The notes beneath the pieces are model-generated. The model had not been told where the DNA came from. It searched no databases and worked only from the letters and a program-made list of their open reading frames with translations. From Prevotella sp. (GTDB taxonomy: Bacteria > Bacteroidota > Bacteroidia > Bacteroidales > Bacteroidaceae), in the NCBI GenBank assembly GCA_017965725.1, contig JAGCPK010000139.1, forward strand, positions 1 to 64,000: 64,000 bases of DNA, given 5' to 3'. How positions within the stretch are numbered: position 1 is the first letter of the stretch; each line of letters begins with the position of its first letter. The translations under genes were made by a program, and so were the position numbers. This document shows positions 15,001 through 21,000 of the stretch, in pieces.

Positions 15001-16658
15001 AATCCAACATGGGCACCCGGATTGGGATCCCAAGCTTCACCATTCTTAATCTTATCCTTACCATTACCACCGCCAAAGAGTTCACCGATCTCGAAGGCAC
15101 CGTTAACGGTTACCTTTGTCGAAGGTGTCGATGCAGCATTACCACCACCATAGACCGTTTCGATACTTGTATCACCACATCCATCAATGATTACGTTCGT
15201 TGAAGCCTTGGTGTCATCACTGGCAAAATCCTGATCAGTAGTAGATTCACTCTCAGCCTTTATCGGCTCATATGGAGCCAAATTACCGCCACCATAAACA
15301 GAAGCAATCTCGTAGGTTCCCAAAGAATGATCTTCACCACCAGAAGGCACTGTCTTCTTCACATGTACGGTAACTTCACGTTTGGGTGTGCCATTGATGT
15401 TGTTACAACCAAACACACGACCACTCTTGGGTACTTGTACTGTCGTAACATTATCTCCTGTACCTTCTGTATAAGAATCATTTGAAATAGTAAAGGCCGT
15501 GCCATCTACAGTCAGATACACATCACCCCATACATTAGCGGCTTTTTCTGTACTACCTAAGGCACCACCATAGGCATTACCAATGGTTCCACCAGTCAGA
15601 TTAACGGTAGTGGTATAATGAGAATAGTAAGTTTTACCATTTTCTGCTTTGGCATCCGAGGCTGTGATTAATGTGTAATCATCCCCTGTTTTTGTATAAT
15701 AACCTGTTACAGGCGATGTTCCAACTGTAAGTCCTGTAACCTCGAAAAACAAGAATTTGCTATTAGTAGCATCCCAGTTGGCAGTATTCGTATCAGCCAA
15801 AGCACCACCGCCGTAGACATCATTGGTCACAATACCGCCCGTAACATTCACGGTAATCTGACCCAAAGCATCTGCCATATGACCACCACCAAAGACATTA
15901 TTACTAATTGTTCCTCCTGCAATATTAACTATCACATTTTGCTGAGGAGAACCGTAATAGTTGTTACAACCGAACACATTTCGGACTGAACCGTCATATA
16001 CTCCCACCGTTACAGGACCATAAACATTGGCTGCAACGTCCTTTGATTCATCTTCATCATCAGCATGAACATAGCCCAATCCACCGCCATAGATATCACC
16101 CTTTATTTCGCCGATATTAATGTTCACCTTTGTTTTTGAGTTCTCAACGGCAGCATACGGATTGGTAGCGTTTCCTGTCGCAGTGGCATTCACATTACCC
16201 AAAGCAGAACCACCATAGACACTACCATTGATAGTAGCTCCCCCTTCGGTCTGACCAGCAGTTCCGATGTTGACTTCCACATCGCCTTCAACCAGTGTTG
16301 ACTGACCCTTACCGCCACCAAAGACGATATTGTTGGGATCCGCATTCGCTGCAGCAGCCGTTCCGATAGTACCTGCGGTAATGTTAACAGTAGCCTTTCC
16401 GATAATCGAACCTTCAGAATTACATCCACCATAAACGCTACCCTCAACCGTTGCATTGGCACTGGTGATGTTTACCGTTGCCGAGGTGTTTTGACCTGTT
16501 GTTCCCACACTGGCCGCATTACCACCGCCGTAAACAGAGCCGTTGACCTTGACTCCCTGGGTTTGTGCCAAAGCGATTGTTCCCGTCAGCAACATCATTG
16601 CTGCAACGAATACCGTCCGAAGGGCTTTCACGAATGTATGGTTCATATCTTGTATCAT
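1..16658 (-). CDS. Giant secreted glycine-rich VYGGG-repeat protein, C-terminus beyond window
   Basis: The minus frame is open from an ATG at 16658 (in-frame TAA just upstream at 16668-16670) to the left edge. It gives about 5,550 codons with no stop, so the protein is partial. A second ATG at 16646 is equally possible. The N-terminus is a signal peptide: MNHTFVKALRTVF, a hydrophobic core, then an ALA-Q cleavage site. The rest is a solenoid-like repeat with core VYGGGN followed by a short strand such as VxGxxxVxI; in the first kilobase the motif recurs about every 45 residues. I checked the frame at 24-26, 8064-8066 and 12963-12965 and it is the same. Longer modules recur in fixed order about five times. 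It follows the truncated KilA-N gene by about 30 bases, so it is probably co-transcribed with the upstream fimbrial genes. No enzyme domain is recognised. An adhesin or surface-filament role is inferred from the signal peptide, repeats and neighbours. Confidence 0.92.
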   Translation of the reverse strand, partial: MIQDMNHTFVKALRTVFVAAMMLLTGTIALAQTQGVKVNGSVYGGGNAASVGTTGQNTSATVNITSANATVEGSVYGGCNSEGSIIGKATVNITAGTIGTAAAANADPNNIVFGGGKGQSTLVEGDVEVNIGTAGQTEGGATINGSVYGGSALGNVNATATGNATNPYAAVENSKTKVNINIGEIKGDIYGGGLGYVHADDEDESKDVAANVYGPVTVGVYDGSVRNVFGCNNYYGSPQQNVIVNIAGGTISNNVFGGGHMADALGQITVNVTGGIVTNDVYGGGALADTNTANWDATNSKFLFFEVTGLTVGTSPVTGYYTKTGDDYTLITASDAKAENGKTYYSHYTTTVNLTGGTIGNAYGGALGSTEKAANVWGDVYLTVDGTAFTISNDSYTEGTGDNVTTVQVPKSGRVFGCNNINGTPKREVTVHVKKTVPSGGEDHSLGTYEIASVYGGGNLAPYEPIKAESESTTDQDFASDDTKASTNVIIDGCGDTSIETVYGGGNAASTPSTKVTVNGAFEIGELFGGGNGKDKIKNGEAWDPNPGAHVGFKAYATNATQAQKDAAKYGSGQARVNIYGGKIHAIYGGSNTLGNVRRVAVAMLDEVVSTCPIAVDEAYGGGKSADMDGKAILNLGCIPGIGSVYGGARAAKVNNDVELTITNGTYTNVFGGNNERNIINGKITVNIEETGCRPIHITNLYGGGNLAAYPGSGASIADPSVTLNVKSFTSIDHIYGGGYGAGADVTGQVEVNINEVKGRWSQDYTTPETNTYNETGAATLGVIVDIYGGGYGADVIGDVEVNIGTEEKIEFVTTPTNLTADTDGKYTVEGAKITGNVYGGGYGAATTVTGNVKVNVGGQKTDGTFVGGDITIGGSVYGGSALGAVNATRGTSGLNLTSGKTTAVTLKKGNVSRYVFGGGEGNSTTTAHVYGNSTVTLYGDVVAGGLYGGCDANGKMHGDTQLNLIGGRVGVENVSTADILFGGGLGKNTTVDGNVTVNVGSSSSDFENYSGDAVTIWGNVYGGGAQGKVNTGTPGSTPFVTLVNLYKGSVHGDVYGGGLGQAAAEAQDEVLYANVDEYNADHDPDITADAFVALTDEQKIKTPAVGAKEAVAADVNGNVQVDLNNGTGANCIVYGSIFGCNNTYGTPKGSATVHVYKTVARDGQEYDLAAVYGGGNEADYEPTASDVKNTTVIIEGCDDTSIGDVYGGGNAAAVPGTEVWILGSEIINNVYGGGNGERGAAYAAHVGYHRTSATAHTDYTTSGTYKTEVNLVAGNINNVYGGSNSNGDIRDGANVKTTKKSEYTYTTTPDCCGKLVTQHIYGGGNQAEMTGDVNIILECMPDDYVDAVYGGAANAIINGNVSLTVTSGKYGRVFGGNNEGGSINGTIKVWVKEEGCKPLEIGELYGGGNEAPYSKYGCTYNESTHKWVATPNGTTDYTIPKDGTVPAKYAIEVLVESCTSIGKIFGGGNLAEVIGNTHVEINMFHGNTTEPTPSTNRPIGTIGQVFGGGNEAKVTGKTTVDIGTDGETKVNGEVPEGQKKGVKILSSDQFINPDYDPNDATNKPLRKSITAGIYGGGNLADVDGDTELNIGTAEQSLGINIAGNIYGGGLGSSTKVTGDVTVNIGAIDGSTTAGYAVITGDVYGGSAMGKVNTTDGTTATEGKTTQVNLYGGSIIGNVYGGGYGKDDTNNETHNADVYGDVTVTVNGIAMKVTTDANDDFLTGQVFGANNMQGSPRGKVTVQVDNTSTYTATGYSYDYHLGAVYGGGKDAAFTGTSTQVLINGGSVNEVYGGGLGETATVNSSTSVTMTNGTVGYVYGGGSLANVTQGVSININGGTIDHDVYGGGALAHTNTDNTNTDNTTATYKTAVNLNGGTVNGDVYGGGLGYDDDTDDSKDVAALVYGDVTVTLNGTKLITSYEDAAKTKVNAGRVFGANNIKGSPKGKVKVLVQKTTAVSDAQPIDVAQVFGGGNLATYEPTSADEKTDVEINMTADQRLVVGNVFGGGNEAGINASTQVTIAAGNVMTGVYGGSNTSGTVTKDSKVMLTGGTVGTDWGDDVPTPMPQLVFGGGLGQNTLVNGSVTVEIGAKTGTTLSGSATIWGDVYGGSAKGNVNAQWVTDNSQDPPVTTLQLVSGKTTQVNLYGGTVNGDLYGGGLGDNTSGSEVAADVYGPVTVTVEGGTARNVFGCNNKYGAPQHNTVIVNINGTAEAGVGNVYGGGNLAAYAGSPVVTMNGGKAANVFGGGLSADVSGSVTVNIKGGTVTNDVYGGGALANTNIGNTTDTSVKTTKVFLLGGTINNNVYGGGLGEKNLVNGATDDKPAYVNGDVKVYLNGMEIEDYDATNYSSLVEIVDANEDQTNDYYHTKPDVVGCVVKGSIFGCNNLCGTPKGKVKVHVFKTQGDGESHKKSTDKKGGSYELTAVYGGGNMAAYEPTDAFSTNETTKANAHTDVVIEGCDLTSIQYVYGGGNAASAPATNVTVNGSYEIGEVFGGGNGADKVPVNYGDNTTQDNPGANVGFKEYGAAWGTYTDPYDTKENRATYYGYGLGKAQVNINGGFVHAVYGGSNSKGNVREVAIAMLDHVEKSCDFKVDEAYGGGKSADMDGKAILQLGCVPSITEVYGGAKNADVNGDVNLTITNGTYDRVFGGNNLGGTINGTITVNIEETGCEPIVIGQLFGGGNQAAYTAPFKAGSTTERENGPMLNIRSFTSIGEIYGGGFGPTAIVTGDINIKIDEAVGDHAIAYEEKTLTFNEGQADEFNVVIPAHTAGKIGTIGDIYGGGYGADVIGDVTVDIGTQETIKFETKPTTMTITADADGKYPVPVAGVDIARSVYGGGYGAATTITGNVKVNVGGQNVGDNIAIGGNVYGGSALGAVNATRGTDSSLSHTDGTTTTITLTKGHVTGAVFGGGKGEGNASSGTEAKTYGNAVITLYGDVVAGGLYGGGDVNARLLKDTKLNLYGGIVGAENAHADVFGGGLGAATNVDGNVTVNVGSKDYAGTTMTTIYGDVYGGSAKGTVNTVNTNNSNTTLVNLYKGIIYGDVYGGGLGDADNAAAVNGKVNVYLNGDDDSATDNKYGTCAVSGSIFGCNNTNGSPQDEVIVHIYKTVGLKDDGTINTTKPDYGTYEQTAVYGGGNNAAYTAAGKTTKVIVEDGSSIASVFGGGNNAAVVASQVDVKGAYEINNVYGGGNMAGTTGNSVVNIEGGKVTTGIYGGCNSSGTIGGDAHVTVTGGQIGTGSITAPIERTSKGNVHGGGYGNATYVNGSVIVNIGSKTLKSGSTTEYDYAGTAVIYGDVYGGGALGHVNGTKNATSGDFVPTDNPTTVKTTVNLYKGTIYGDAYGGGLGEKNGMNGAAVDVAAHVGGDINVTLDGVAFIIDYVDTTDPDPNDATKKVQALTSGRVFGSNNLCGSPNGDIYVTVEKTVAGNITRTTGTLDHTKPADDPSLSYELAAVYGGGNLASFTTVGKKTIVLIKGCDDTSIETVYGGGNAAAVPETDVKIQSAYEIGYVFGGGNGKDKYYTGTTWEANPGANISGDANTVLYGGIIHEAYGGSNKKGLISGNITIDMSDTHLNGDNCDLHVGKFVGAGKDADANGVKMIVGCKPGQKVPIVYFGADNANVNGDVEVTITSGNYGKVFAGNNEGGAILGKIILNIEETGNCETPITIDELYLGGNEAAYSVYGYYKNTTDGKLYPIDKNGKDKDGTARKPVRWDSTTEQYVEISGTGDDTFTPYDDPVLNVISCTRIDNIFGGGFGTSAAMYANPTVNINMIPGSKAALIDRDGDSTADNDATALGAIGNVYGGGNAAEVIGNTTVNIGTETTISMNTEPSHLGEGKYTHNTETDKYEDVAVAGAYITGNVYGGGNLADVTGNTLVNICAQEVGTDTISVAEGAQKVTIAGNVFGGGQGEADNFFCDKAMVGTNNAGTDSNYSDGNTTVVIGNGTVNGNVYGGGKIARVEKNTKVMVGLGEGGTGTSAISTPEIKGNVFGGGKGLETHGYAALVRGNPTVIVEGNAKVRKSVYGGGEIASVARYNVPRTQEEVNAAIDNGYDAVLGMPYALKDVNSGFCTVAIGGYAVIGPEAGMHMMAAGGPDDTGYVFGAGKGILPGGDYKYESGTTRRMVVYDASVHTAATQGTKWQYVDLAHSETNNNVWEYFADIDEYIRFIQTLALSSRTDVTISGHAFVKGSVYGGSENGIVQFDTNVKIQDGQIGDANGDNGECASWPYAAPYAPYDPYAKFEKDGKYYYDAAYTQYAEGGANVASDGHTYYGNVFGGGSGSVPYFDTALGRSVYLHSAGQVKGDTHVTISGGHILTNVYGGCEATNVTGSAYVTMTGGTIGVERTDPQIIAHPVTGYLFGAGKGDQRIFFNKDTNVKDAVVKVEGGRIYGSVYGGGEDGHVLRNVTMTIGKAGTTTGPTIGTKGTSYYDGHVFGGGRGFGGEALTAGNVGGAVDVDIESGNILGSVYGGGRLASVGYGLYLTTENGYGVMRADDQYDGSYTNPSTDPAGTFFNKGRGKITVNVKGGTIGNDETDDNYGGNVFGGSMGRLTKLDGSAFDTANHWSLLATAKKTTVNVSGGTIKRSVYGGGELGTVTTDALVNVSGGTIGTSGKGGAEYGNVYGGGKGYVDPAGSNYITAGIIKGNTTVTISQAEGKTTTIYHNIYGGGAYGSVGTITYSTDSNPATYVLNHASVENMPMEWAENTGKAEVYVYGGNIGVDGKENGMVFASSRGDVAAPVGATLESPYGTDVDPNDRLAWVHDTKLVIGVIGAEGKSPIIKGSAYGSGENGHVFGNSIVEIHNGTIGVTSDDDLGGPDYRLRGNVYGGGCGEDTYEVGTGENKKEYFNPLAGIVRGTANVTIDGGQVVHNVYGAGALGSVGGKTTVTVSGNAIIGVEGATGGSVFGAARGKEGVTIAGSNLANSLETEVNINGGTIYNSVYGGGEAGNVKQGVTVNVTGGTVAKDVYGGGALADTQTSNWNPTGGSDGKGAWAEGKTSASSTTTVNLLGGLINGDAYGGGLGDLAERGTGHSDVPALVYGDVFVTLGNETEDVTKATATAFRTTYATDDNDKSVVNSGRVFGCNNLNGSPKGNVTVTVNRTVTGKDAAGNDLVRTVLTRDAKNKVTGATTAKAYEVAAVYGGGNLANYEPVAGKKPMVRLNTCDISIEEVYGGGNAALVPETDVLILGAHEVEIVFGGGNGEDKYTLNGTDWITNPGADVGTEANPGNTNTLIKGGYIHEAYGASNSKGTIYGDVMIDTGTTDAAQAACPVQVEKLVAAGKNADVNGDLKIILGCKDAIKIPIVYGGADNANVNGNVELTITSGHFGQVFGGNNLGGAIRGHIILNIEETSDCEPIRIDELYLGGNKAAYSKFGYYIKTTETEAGTGYGLPGEHAVLTAEGKLWFMPRTSADDKRKPVDTYNQENSTWTVITDEDNYPEYADPVMNLISCTEATEVFGGGYGDGGDMYANPTVNINMIPGSHAVDQLGGAHKLGEIGNVYGGGNLATVVGDATINIGTANEVTVKSMNYNATTKQYTAGTATVEGANITGNVYGGGKLAD
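600..735 (-). repeat. Super-repeat landmark, copy 1 of 5 in the giant gene
   Basis: Encodes the module LTITSGHFGQVFGGNN, then LGGAIRG, NIEET and finally YLGGNKAAY. The same ordered module is found at four other places in this gene, each followed by a conserved series of further VYGGG modules. Read from translation by eye. Confidence 0.7.
5655..5800 (-). repeat. Super-repeat landmark, copy 2 of 5 in the giant gene
   Basis: Encodes TITSGNYGKVFAGNNEGG followed by ILNIEET and YLGGNEAAY, matching copy 1 in order and wording. The flanking modules (VYFGADNANVNG before, FGGGFG and NPTVNINMIPGS after) also match copy 1, so the duplicated unit is at least about 1 kb. Confidence 0.7.
8625..8765 (-). 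repeat. Super-repeat landmark, copy 3 of 5 in the giant gene
   Basis: Encodes LTITNGTYDRVFGGNN, LGGTINGTI, VNIEETGCEPI and LFGGGNQAAY. It is preceded by the same KSADMDG and VYGGAKNADVNGD modules that flank the other copies. Confidence 0.7.
12425..12575 (-). repeat. Super-repeat landmark, copy 4 of 5 in the giant gene
   Basis: Encodes LTVTSGKYGRVFGGNNEGG followed by INGTIKVWVKEE and LYGGGNEA. It is more divergent than copies 1 to 3 but has the same module order. Confidence 0.65.
14535..14690 (-). repeat. Super-repeat landmark, copy 5 of 5 in the giant gene
   Basis: Encodes LTITNGTYTNVFGGNN, then INGKITVNIEETGC and LYGGGNLAAY. This is the copy nearest the N-terminus. Spacing between successive copies, from here leftward, is about 2.1, 3.8, 3.0 and 5.1 kb, so units differ in the number of inserted modules. 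Confidence 0.7.
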
Positions 16659-16688
16659 ATCTTGTTCTTATTCTTTATTCTATCTATT

Positions 16689-16949
16689 TCAGAAGGTAAA
16701 AGCATTTAAGCCTGCCTCTGCCAAAAGGGGGTCGAATTCGACCCCTTTAAATTGAGGGTTATGCAATCTCTCCCACAGACCCAGATATTCCAAAGTGTTC
16801 TTCTGACGCATCCAGTTCTTAACGACATCCTTAGGCTCTGCTGTATTCTTCTGCTTAGCGATATCCGTGATGCAGAGATAGTCAGCACCATTGACCTTCA
16901 TCGTCCTGATACTAACATCCTTGACTGTTATCTCGCCTTTCTTCGCCAT
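16689..16949 (-). CDS. Truncated KilA-N domain protein
   Basis: An 86-residue protein starting MAKKGEITVKDVSIRTM, with DYLCITDIAKQKN, VVKNWMRQKNTLEYLGLWE and a final AEAGLNAFTF. This is the beginning of the KilA-N family of Bacteroidetes DNA-binding proteins, which in my memory are usually about 250 to 290 residues and continue beyond the AFT with a long DNA-binding remainder. Here a TGA follows at once and no continuation is visible before the next gene, so about two thirds of the domain is missing. It lies between the RhuM-family gene and the giant gene, 30 bases before the latter's start. It is probably a decayed remnant; a short functional protein is possible but less likely. Confidence 0.75.
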   Translation of the reverse strand: MAKKGEITVKDVSIRTMKVNGADYLCITDIAKQKNTAEPKDVVKNWMRQKNTLEYLGLWERLHNPQFKGVEFDPLLAEAGLNAFTF

Positions 16950-16957
16950 ATATTATA

Positions 16958-16984
16958 TCTTCCTTCTTACGTCTTACATCATTA
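16958..16984. repeat. TCTTAC-type intergenic repeat
   Basis: The gap between the RhuM and KilA-N genes carries CTTCTTACGTCTTACATCATT (plus strand). It closely matches the repeat in the gap before the RhuM gene (17990-18027), including the trailing ACATCATT. The two gaps therefore look like copies of one another. Confidence 0.55.
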
Positions 16985-16993
16985 TTCTAGGAT

Positions 16994-17016
16994 CACAATG
17001 TGTCAGACACTTTGTG
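16994..17016. repeat. Near-perfect 23-bp palindrome after the RhuM gene
   Basis: The arms cacaatgtgtc and gacactttgtg are reverse complements with one mismatch around a single central base. No run of T follows on the minus strand, so it is not a typical intrinsic terminator. It could be a protein-binding operator or a mobile palindromic repeat. It is present after the RhuM stop but absent at the matching position after the 1,891-residue gene. Confidence 0.6.
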
Positions 17017-17020
17017 AGTT

Positions 17021-17977
17021 TTATTCTATATTCACCTCTGTGCTGCCGCCGATTCTGCCTATCAGTTCCGTGGCCGTGAGGTCGTGCATCAGGGTGAAGG
17101 CAAACCACTTCTTACCCAGGTCCTTCAGCGAGGCACCGATGTGGTACACCTCATCGTCGATCAGCAGGAAGCGGTCGTGAGCACGGTTGAAGTGCTCCAC
17201 GACGATCGGCGGATATTGCGCATTGTGGCGGTCAATGTCCTGCTGGAACTGCTGGCTGATGTGCTGTGTATATATCGTAGCACTTACGCCGCCTGTCCGC
17301 TTGTCCAACTGAGTCAGCACCGACTCGTCCACATAATTATCTATTAATATGATACGATGCTTGGCCTTGCGAACCAGTTCGCTCACAAAGCGGTGAGCAT
17401 CGAAGATCTGGCCGTCGTAGAATATCCCCTCCACCGGCGGCTGGTTCGTCCTCACGAAGAAGTCTATCTTCTCCTGATGGTCTGCGAGAGTGGACTCAAT
17501 CTGCAAGAAACGTTTTTGTTCCGTCTGGGTATGAGCATCAAGACGAGCATCAATACGCTGCTCCATCTGTAGCAACCGTTGATTGAATGCATAACCACGC
17601 AACATATATTCTTTAATAACCTTATTCGCCCACTGACGGAATTGAGTACCACGAAGGGATTTAACACGATAGCCTACAGATATAATTACATCAAGATTAT
17701 ACAAGTTCCGTTTACGGGTTACCTGCCGATTTCCCTCCATTTGAACCAGTAAGGATTCCTTACTAGTTGAAATCATTGACAATTCCTTTTCCTTATATAC
17801 GTTTCCAATATGAAGGGTTATATTGTTTTTCGACGTTTGAAACAGTTCAGCCATCTGAGCCTGCGTCAGCCACACGGTATCATCCTCCAGCCTGACCTCG
17901 AGCCTTACGGTCTCGTCCGGCTGGTAGAGGATGATCTCACCCTGCTGTACTGTCTGTGGATGTATCTCGTTCGCCAT
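17021..17977 (-). CDS. RhuM-family protein with PLD-like C-terminal half
   Basis: The ATG at 17977 gives MANEIHPQTVQQGE; a GTG four codons earlier is the only longer option. The first 150 residues match the virulence RhuM family: YQPDETVRLEVRLEDDTVW, LTQAQMAELFQTSKNNI (helix-turn-helix-like), YNLDVIISVGYRVKSLRG and FRQWANKVIKEYML. The second half has IILIDNYVDESVL and HDRFLLIDDEVYHIGASLKD, which resembles a phospholipase-D-type HxK/D motif. The family is often found near mobile elements and is of unclear function, possibly toxin or DNA-binding. Its last residues, GGSTEVNIE, are the same as the ends of the two upstream surface proteins (EGSTEVNIE), which is unexpected for a presumably cytoplasmic protein and suggests its 3' end was acquired by recombination with an adhesin gene. 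It lies 48 bases after the 1,891-residue gene. Confidence 0.82.
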   Translation of the reverse strand: MANEIHPQTVQQGEIILYQPDETVRLEVRLEDDTVWLTQAQMAELFQTSKNNITLHIGNVYKEKELSMISTSKESLLVQMEGNRQVTRKRNLYNLDVIISVGYRVKSLRGTQFRQWANKVIKEYMLRGYAFNQRLLQMEQRIDARLDAHTQTEQKRFLQIESTLADHQEKIDFFVRTNQPPVEGIFYDGQIFDAHRFVSELVRKAKHRIILIDNYVDESVLTQLDKRTGGVSATIYTQHISQQFQQDIDRHNAQYPPIVVEHFNRAHDRFLLIDDEVYHIGASLKDLGKKWFAFTLMHDLTATELIGRIGGSTEVNIE

Positions 17978-17989
17978 ATCTCGTTTCAC

Positions 17990-18027
17990 GTCTTACCTCT
18001 TACTTCAGACATCTTACCTCTTACATC
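17990..18027. repeat. TCTTACCTCTTAC direct repeat before the RhuM gene
   Basis: TCTTACCTCTTAC occurs at 17991-18003 and again at 18012-18024, a 21-base period, and runs into the stop of the 1,891-residue gene. A related sequence lies between the RhuM and KilA-N genes. Such low-complexity intergenic arrays are common in Bacteroidales, and they could act as recombination points. Confidence 0.6.
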
Positions 18028-21000
18028 ATTCCTCAATATTCACCTCCGTGCTGCCTTCTACAAGACCCTCGTCACCACCGCCATAGACATTACCGTAAAC
18101 CTGGGCGTTGCCCTTGAGGGTAACGGTGATCTTGTTGGTAGTTCCTGTTACATAGCTCGACTCGCCACCACCGAAGACATTACCTGTGTCGGGGTTTCCT
18201 TCCGTACCTATTACACTGTTGCCCTTAATAGTGAGATTGACATTGCCAGCCACTGAGCCGAGGTTGGACTTAGAGAGGTTCTCGGTGGTATAAAGGATGT
18301 GATTAGTCTTATCAATACTAATAGCATTATCTTGATCCCAAGAATAAGTAACTGTTTGTTTGTCTAAAGGGAGTTCAGGGTCTTTGGAAGGAAGAATACC
18401 TTTACCAAATGAACCTAAATCTTCGTAATAGAAAGGCTCCGTGATAAAACCACTAGTTGGCATAACTTCAACAGTAGGCGTTGAAGCCGAATAGCCTGCA
18501 CCGAAGACATTGCCTGTTACTATACAATTGTTAAGTATCGAAATGACATCGCCATCAACTTTGCCAAGGCTTCCACCACCGTAAAAATTACCATTGATAG
18601 TACAACCGTCAAGAGTCGAATTAACATTGTGTGTAGTAGCCAAAGAGAAACTGACAAAATCCACAAACAGACGTGCAACATTGTTCGTATTGCCTGACTG
18701 AGGTATGAACTGATAGTCAAAACGAGTGGAGATACCATTTTTTGATTCATCATCACTATACTCTTGCTCGAACTGCTGACTTATCCATGTATTCCAAGTT
18801 GGATTAGTGGGATTCATTATCGCATTTTGATTCGTTGGTGCATAACGGTTATATGAACTGCCGCCATAGCCAGCACCAAAAAATGTGGTGAATGTGCAAT
18901 TATCGGCTATAGTGGTGACTGTACGCCCGCTTTGCATATCTCCAAACTTGGGACCTCCGCAAAACTGTTGGACATTGCTGTTCCTGATAATGGTATATAT
19001 ATTGCCTTGAACAGGATTGACAGCATTGATGCCACCTCCGTAGAACTCATCGATATCAGCATGGTCAATCTGCCAGAATATGTTGCCTGTGTTATTATTA
19101 TTAAATCCGATACCTTCCATGCCTGTACCAGCAACGGTACCAAAGTTTCCTCCGCTGATATAGCACTCCGCGTCATCATTGTAAATGGCTGCCTTGGATT
19201 GATAGAGACCGGTTAGGTAGAAACTCTCAAAATCACCTCCTGTGACCGACACTGGTGGGTGGGGAGTACTCCTCCCTGTATTATCCTGGTGACTGCCTCG
19301 GTGGAACTCCTTAAACCACACATTACCGCCTACCAGGAAGTATTCTACAGCATCACCTGCATCTTGTTGCTGAGTGACCCATTGCTCAATGACACCACCT
19401 TGCAAAATGATTGGTTTCCTAACACGGTTTGCAGGACTATATTCAAACTGTGTAACCCGGAAAAGCGCAGTGTTAGTAGCCTCAAACCAGTCTTTAGGTT
19501 GCATAATACCAAAATTGTAAGAACCTGTTCCACCTGTAGATTTCTGTGCCATACCCAGACCTATAAGATTCAGGAAATCATAGCGTACAGGATGAAATGC
19601 TGTACGACCATCAAAACGCAACATAAACGAGTAATCAGGTTCATTATCCTTGTCAAGATCAATGGACATGACAGTATAAGGCAAACTATTATTTATCGCG
19701 TTATACTGATGATAGTTGCCCACCAGTACTACTGCATAATCATATACTGTATGTGATGTGTTGGGGGCCAATGCTCCAGAGCCGAGTGCATTAGACATGG
19801 AAGTATATACTTTCTGGTTATATCCGTTAATACTATAAGTATTATTGTCCACATAGCGTTGTCCTCCACCCACAGTAGTTACATCGTAACCAGTATTCAT
19901 GTTCTCATTATAGACCTTATCATAATACGGGTCAGATACGTATGCCGCCTTTGCCCAGTAAGGTTGGATAGTTATGGCCGTCACTCCATCTGGCACATCC
20001 CAATAGGCACCTTGATTGAACACTCGCTTACTTGTTTCATAAAGGTCCTTATTGGTGCATTTGCGGTCGGCATAATTGTAGGGCATGGTGCTGGGATTGC
20101 CTTCATCGAATGTCACATCTGAACCGGTGAGTGTCAACGTACTTGGAGTACCACCCGAAATACTGACTATCTTCCAACCCGTCACCACACGATTCTCGGT
20201 ATAGTTCTTCGTTCCAACATCATTATAATATGGCAATTGAACCTTGCCATAGTTGTAGTTGAAATGGTCTGGGTCCTTGTCCGTAATATCCAACGTAATG
20301 GACGATGAGGTGATGGCAGCACCGGCCGGAGCACTAAACTGTTCACCTCCGCTGCCCATGCTGACAGTTACCGTCAATGTTCCCAAACCGGTACCAATAC
20401 TCTGGGATTTACCGGTGGTGACATCCAAGTCATCAATATAAACCACCGAGTGATAACGACCTGGTTCTTTGAGAGTGGGATAAGGCATGTCACTTCCTAT
20501 CTGTGACGGTTCCATCACCCACTTCATAATCAGATCTTTATTAGCAGTACTGCCAGTCGCATACCATGCAGCTAACTCTCGATTCGAATTCAACACATGG
20601 CGGAAGAATTCAAATCGCTGCAGGAAACGCGTCTCTGCCATCAGCGCACAATTGTAGGTGTCAATATTATGATTCTCCACGTAGGAAGCCTCGGCACGGA
20701 AATAATTATAGTTACTTAAACCACTCGCGTCTTTGTTTGATATAATCAGGCCGTTGTAAATAGGAGCCTTGTTATTGCCACTTGTTATATCACCATAGAA
20801 CATACAGTTCATCACCATCGTCTGAATGTCTGATGAAGTAGATGCATGATTATTATAGCCGACAATACCTCCCACATAACTTCCGTTCGTAATATTGGCG
20901 TTATTATAACAGTTAATCACTCGCGACGAGCCGTCTAGTAGTCCCACTAAGCCTCCTACATAGCTGCTGCCACTGACGGAACCACCATTTATACCACAGT

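Noticed and set aside
1..16658. Possible CRISPR-like or tandem DNA repeat array in the giant gene
   Set aside because: The repeat is of amino-acid motifs with degenerate codons, variable spacing and an open reading frame. There are no unique spacers between identical repeats.
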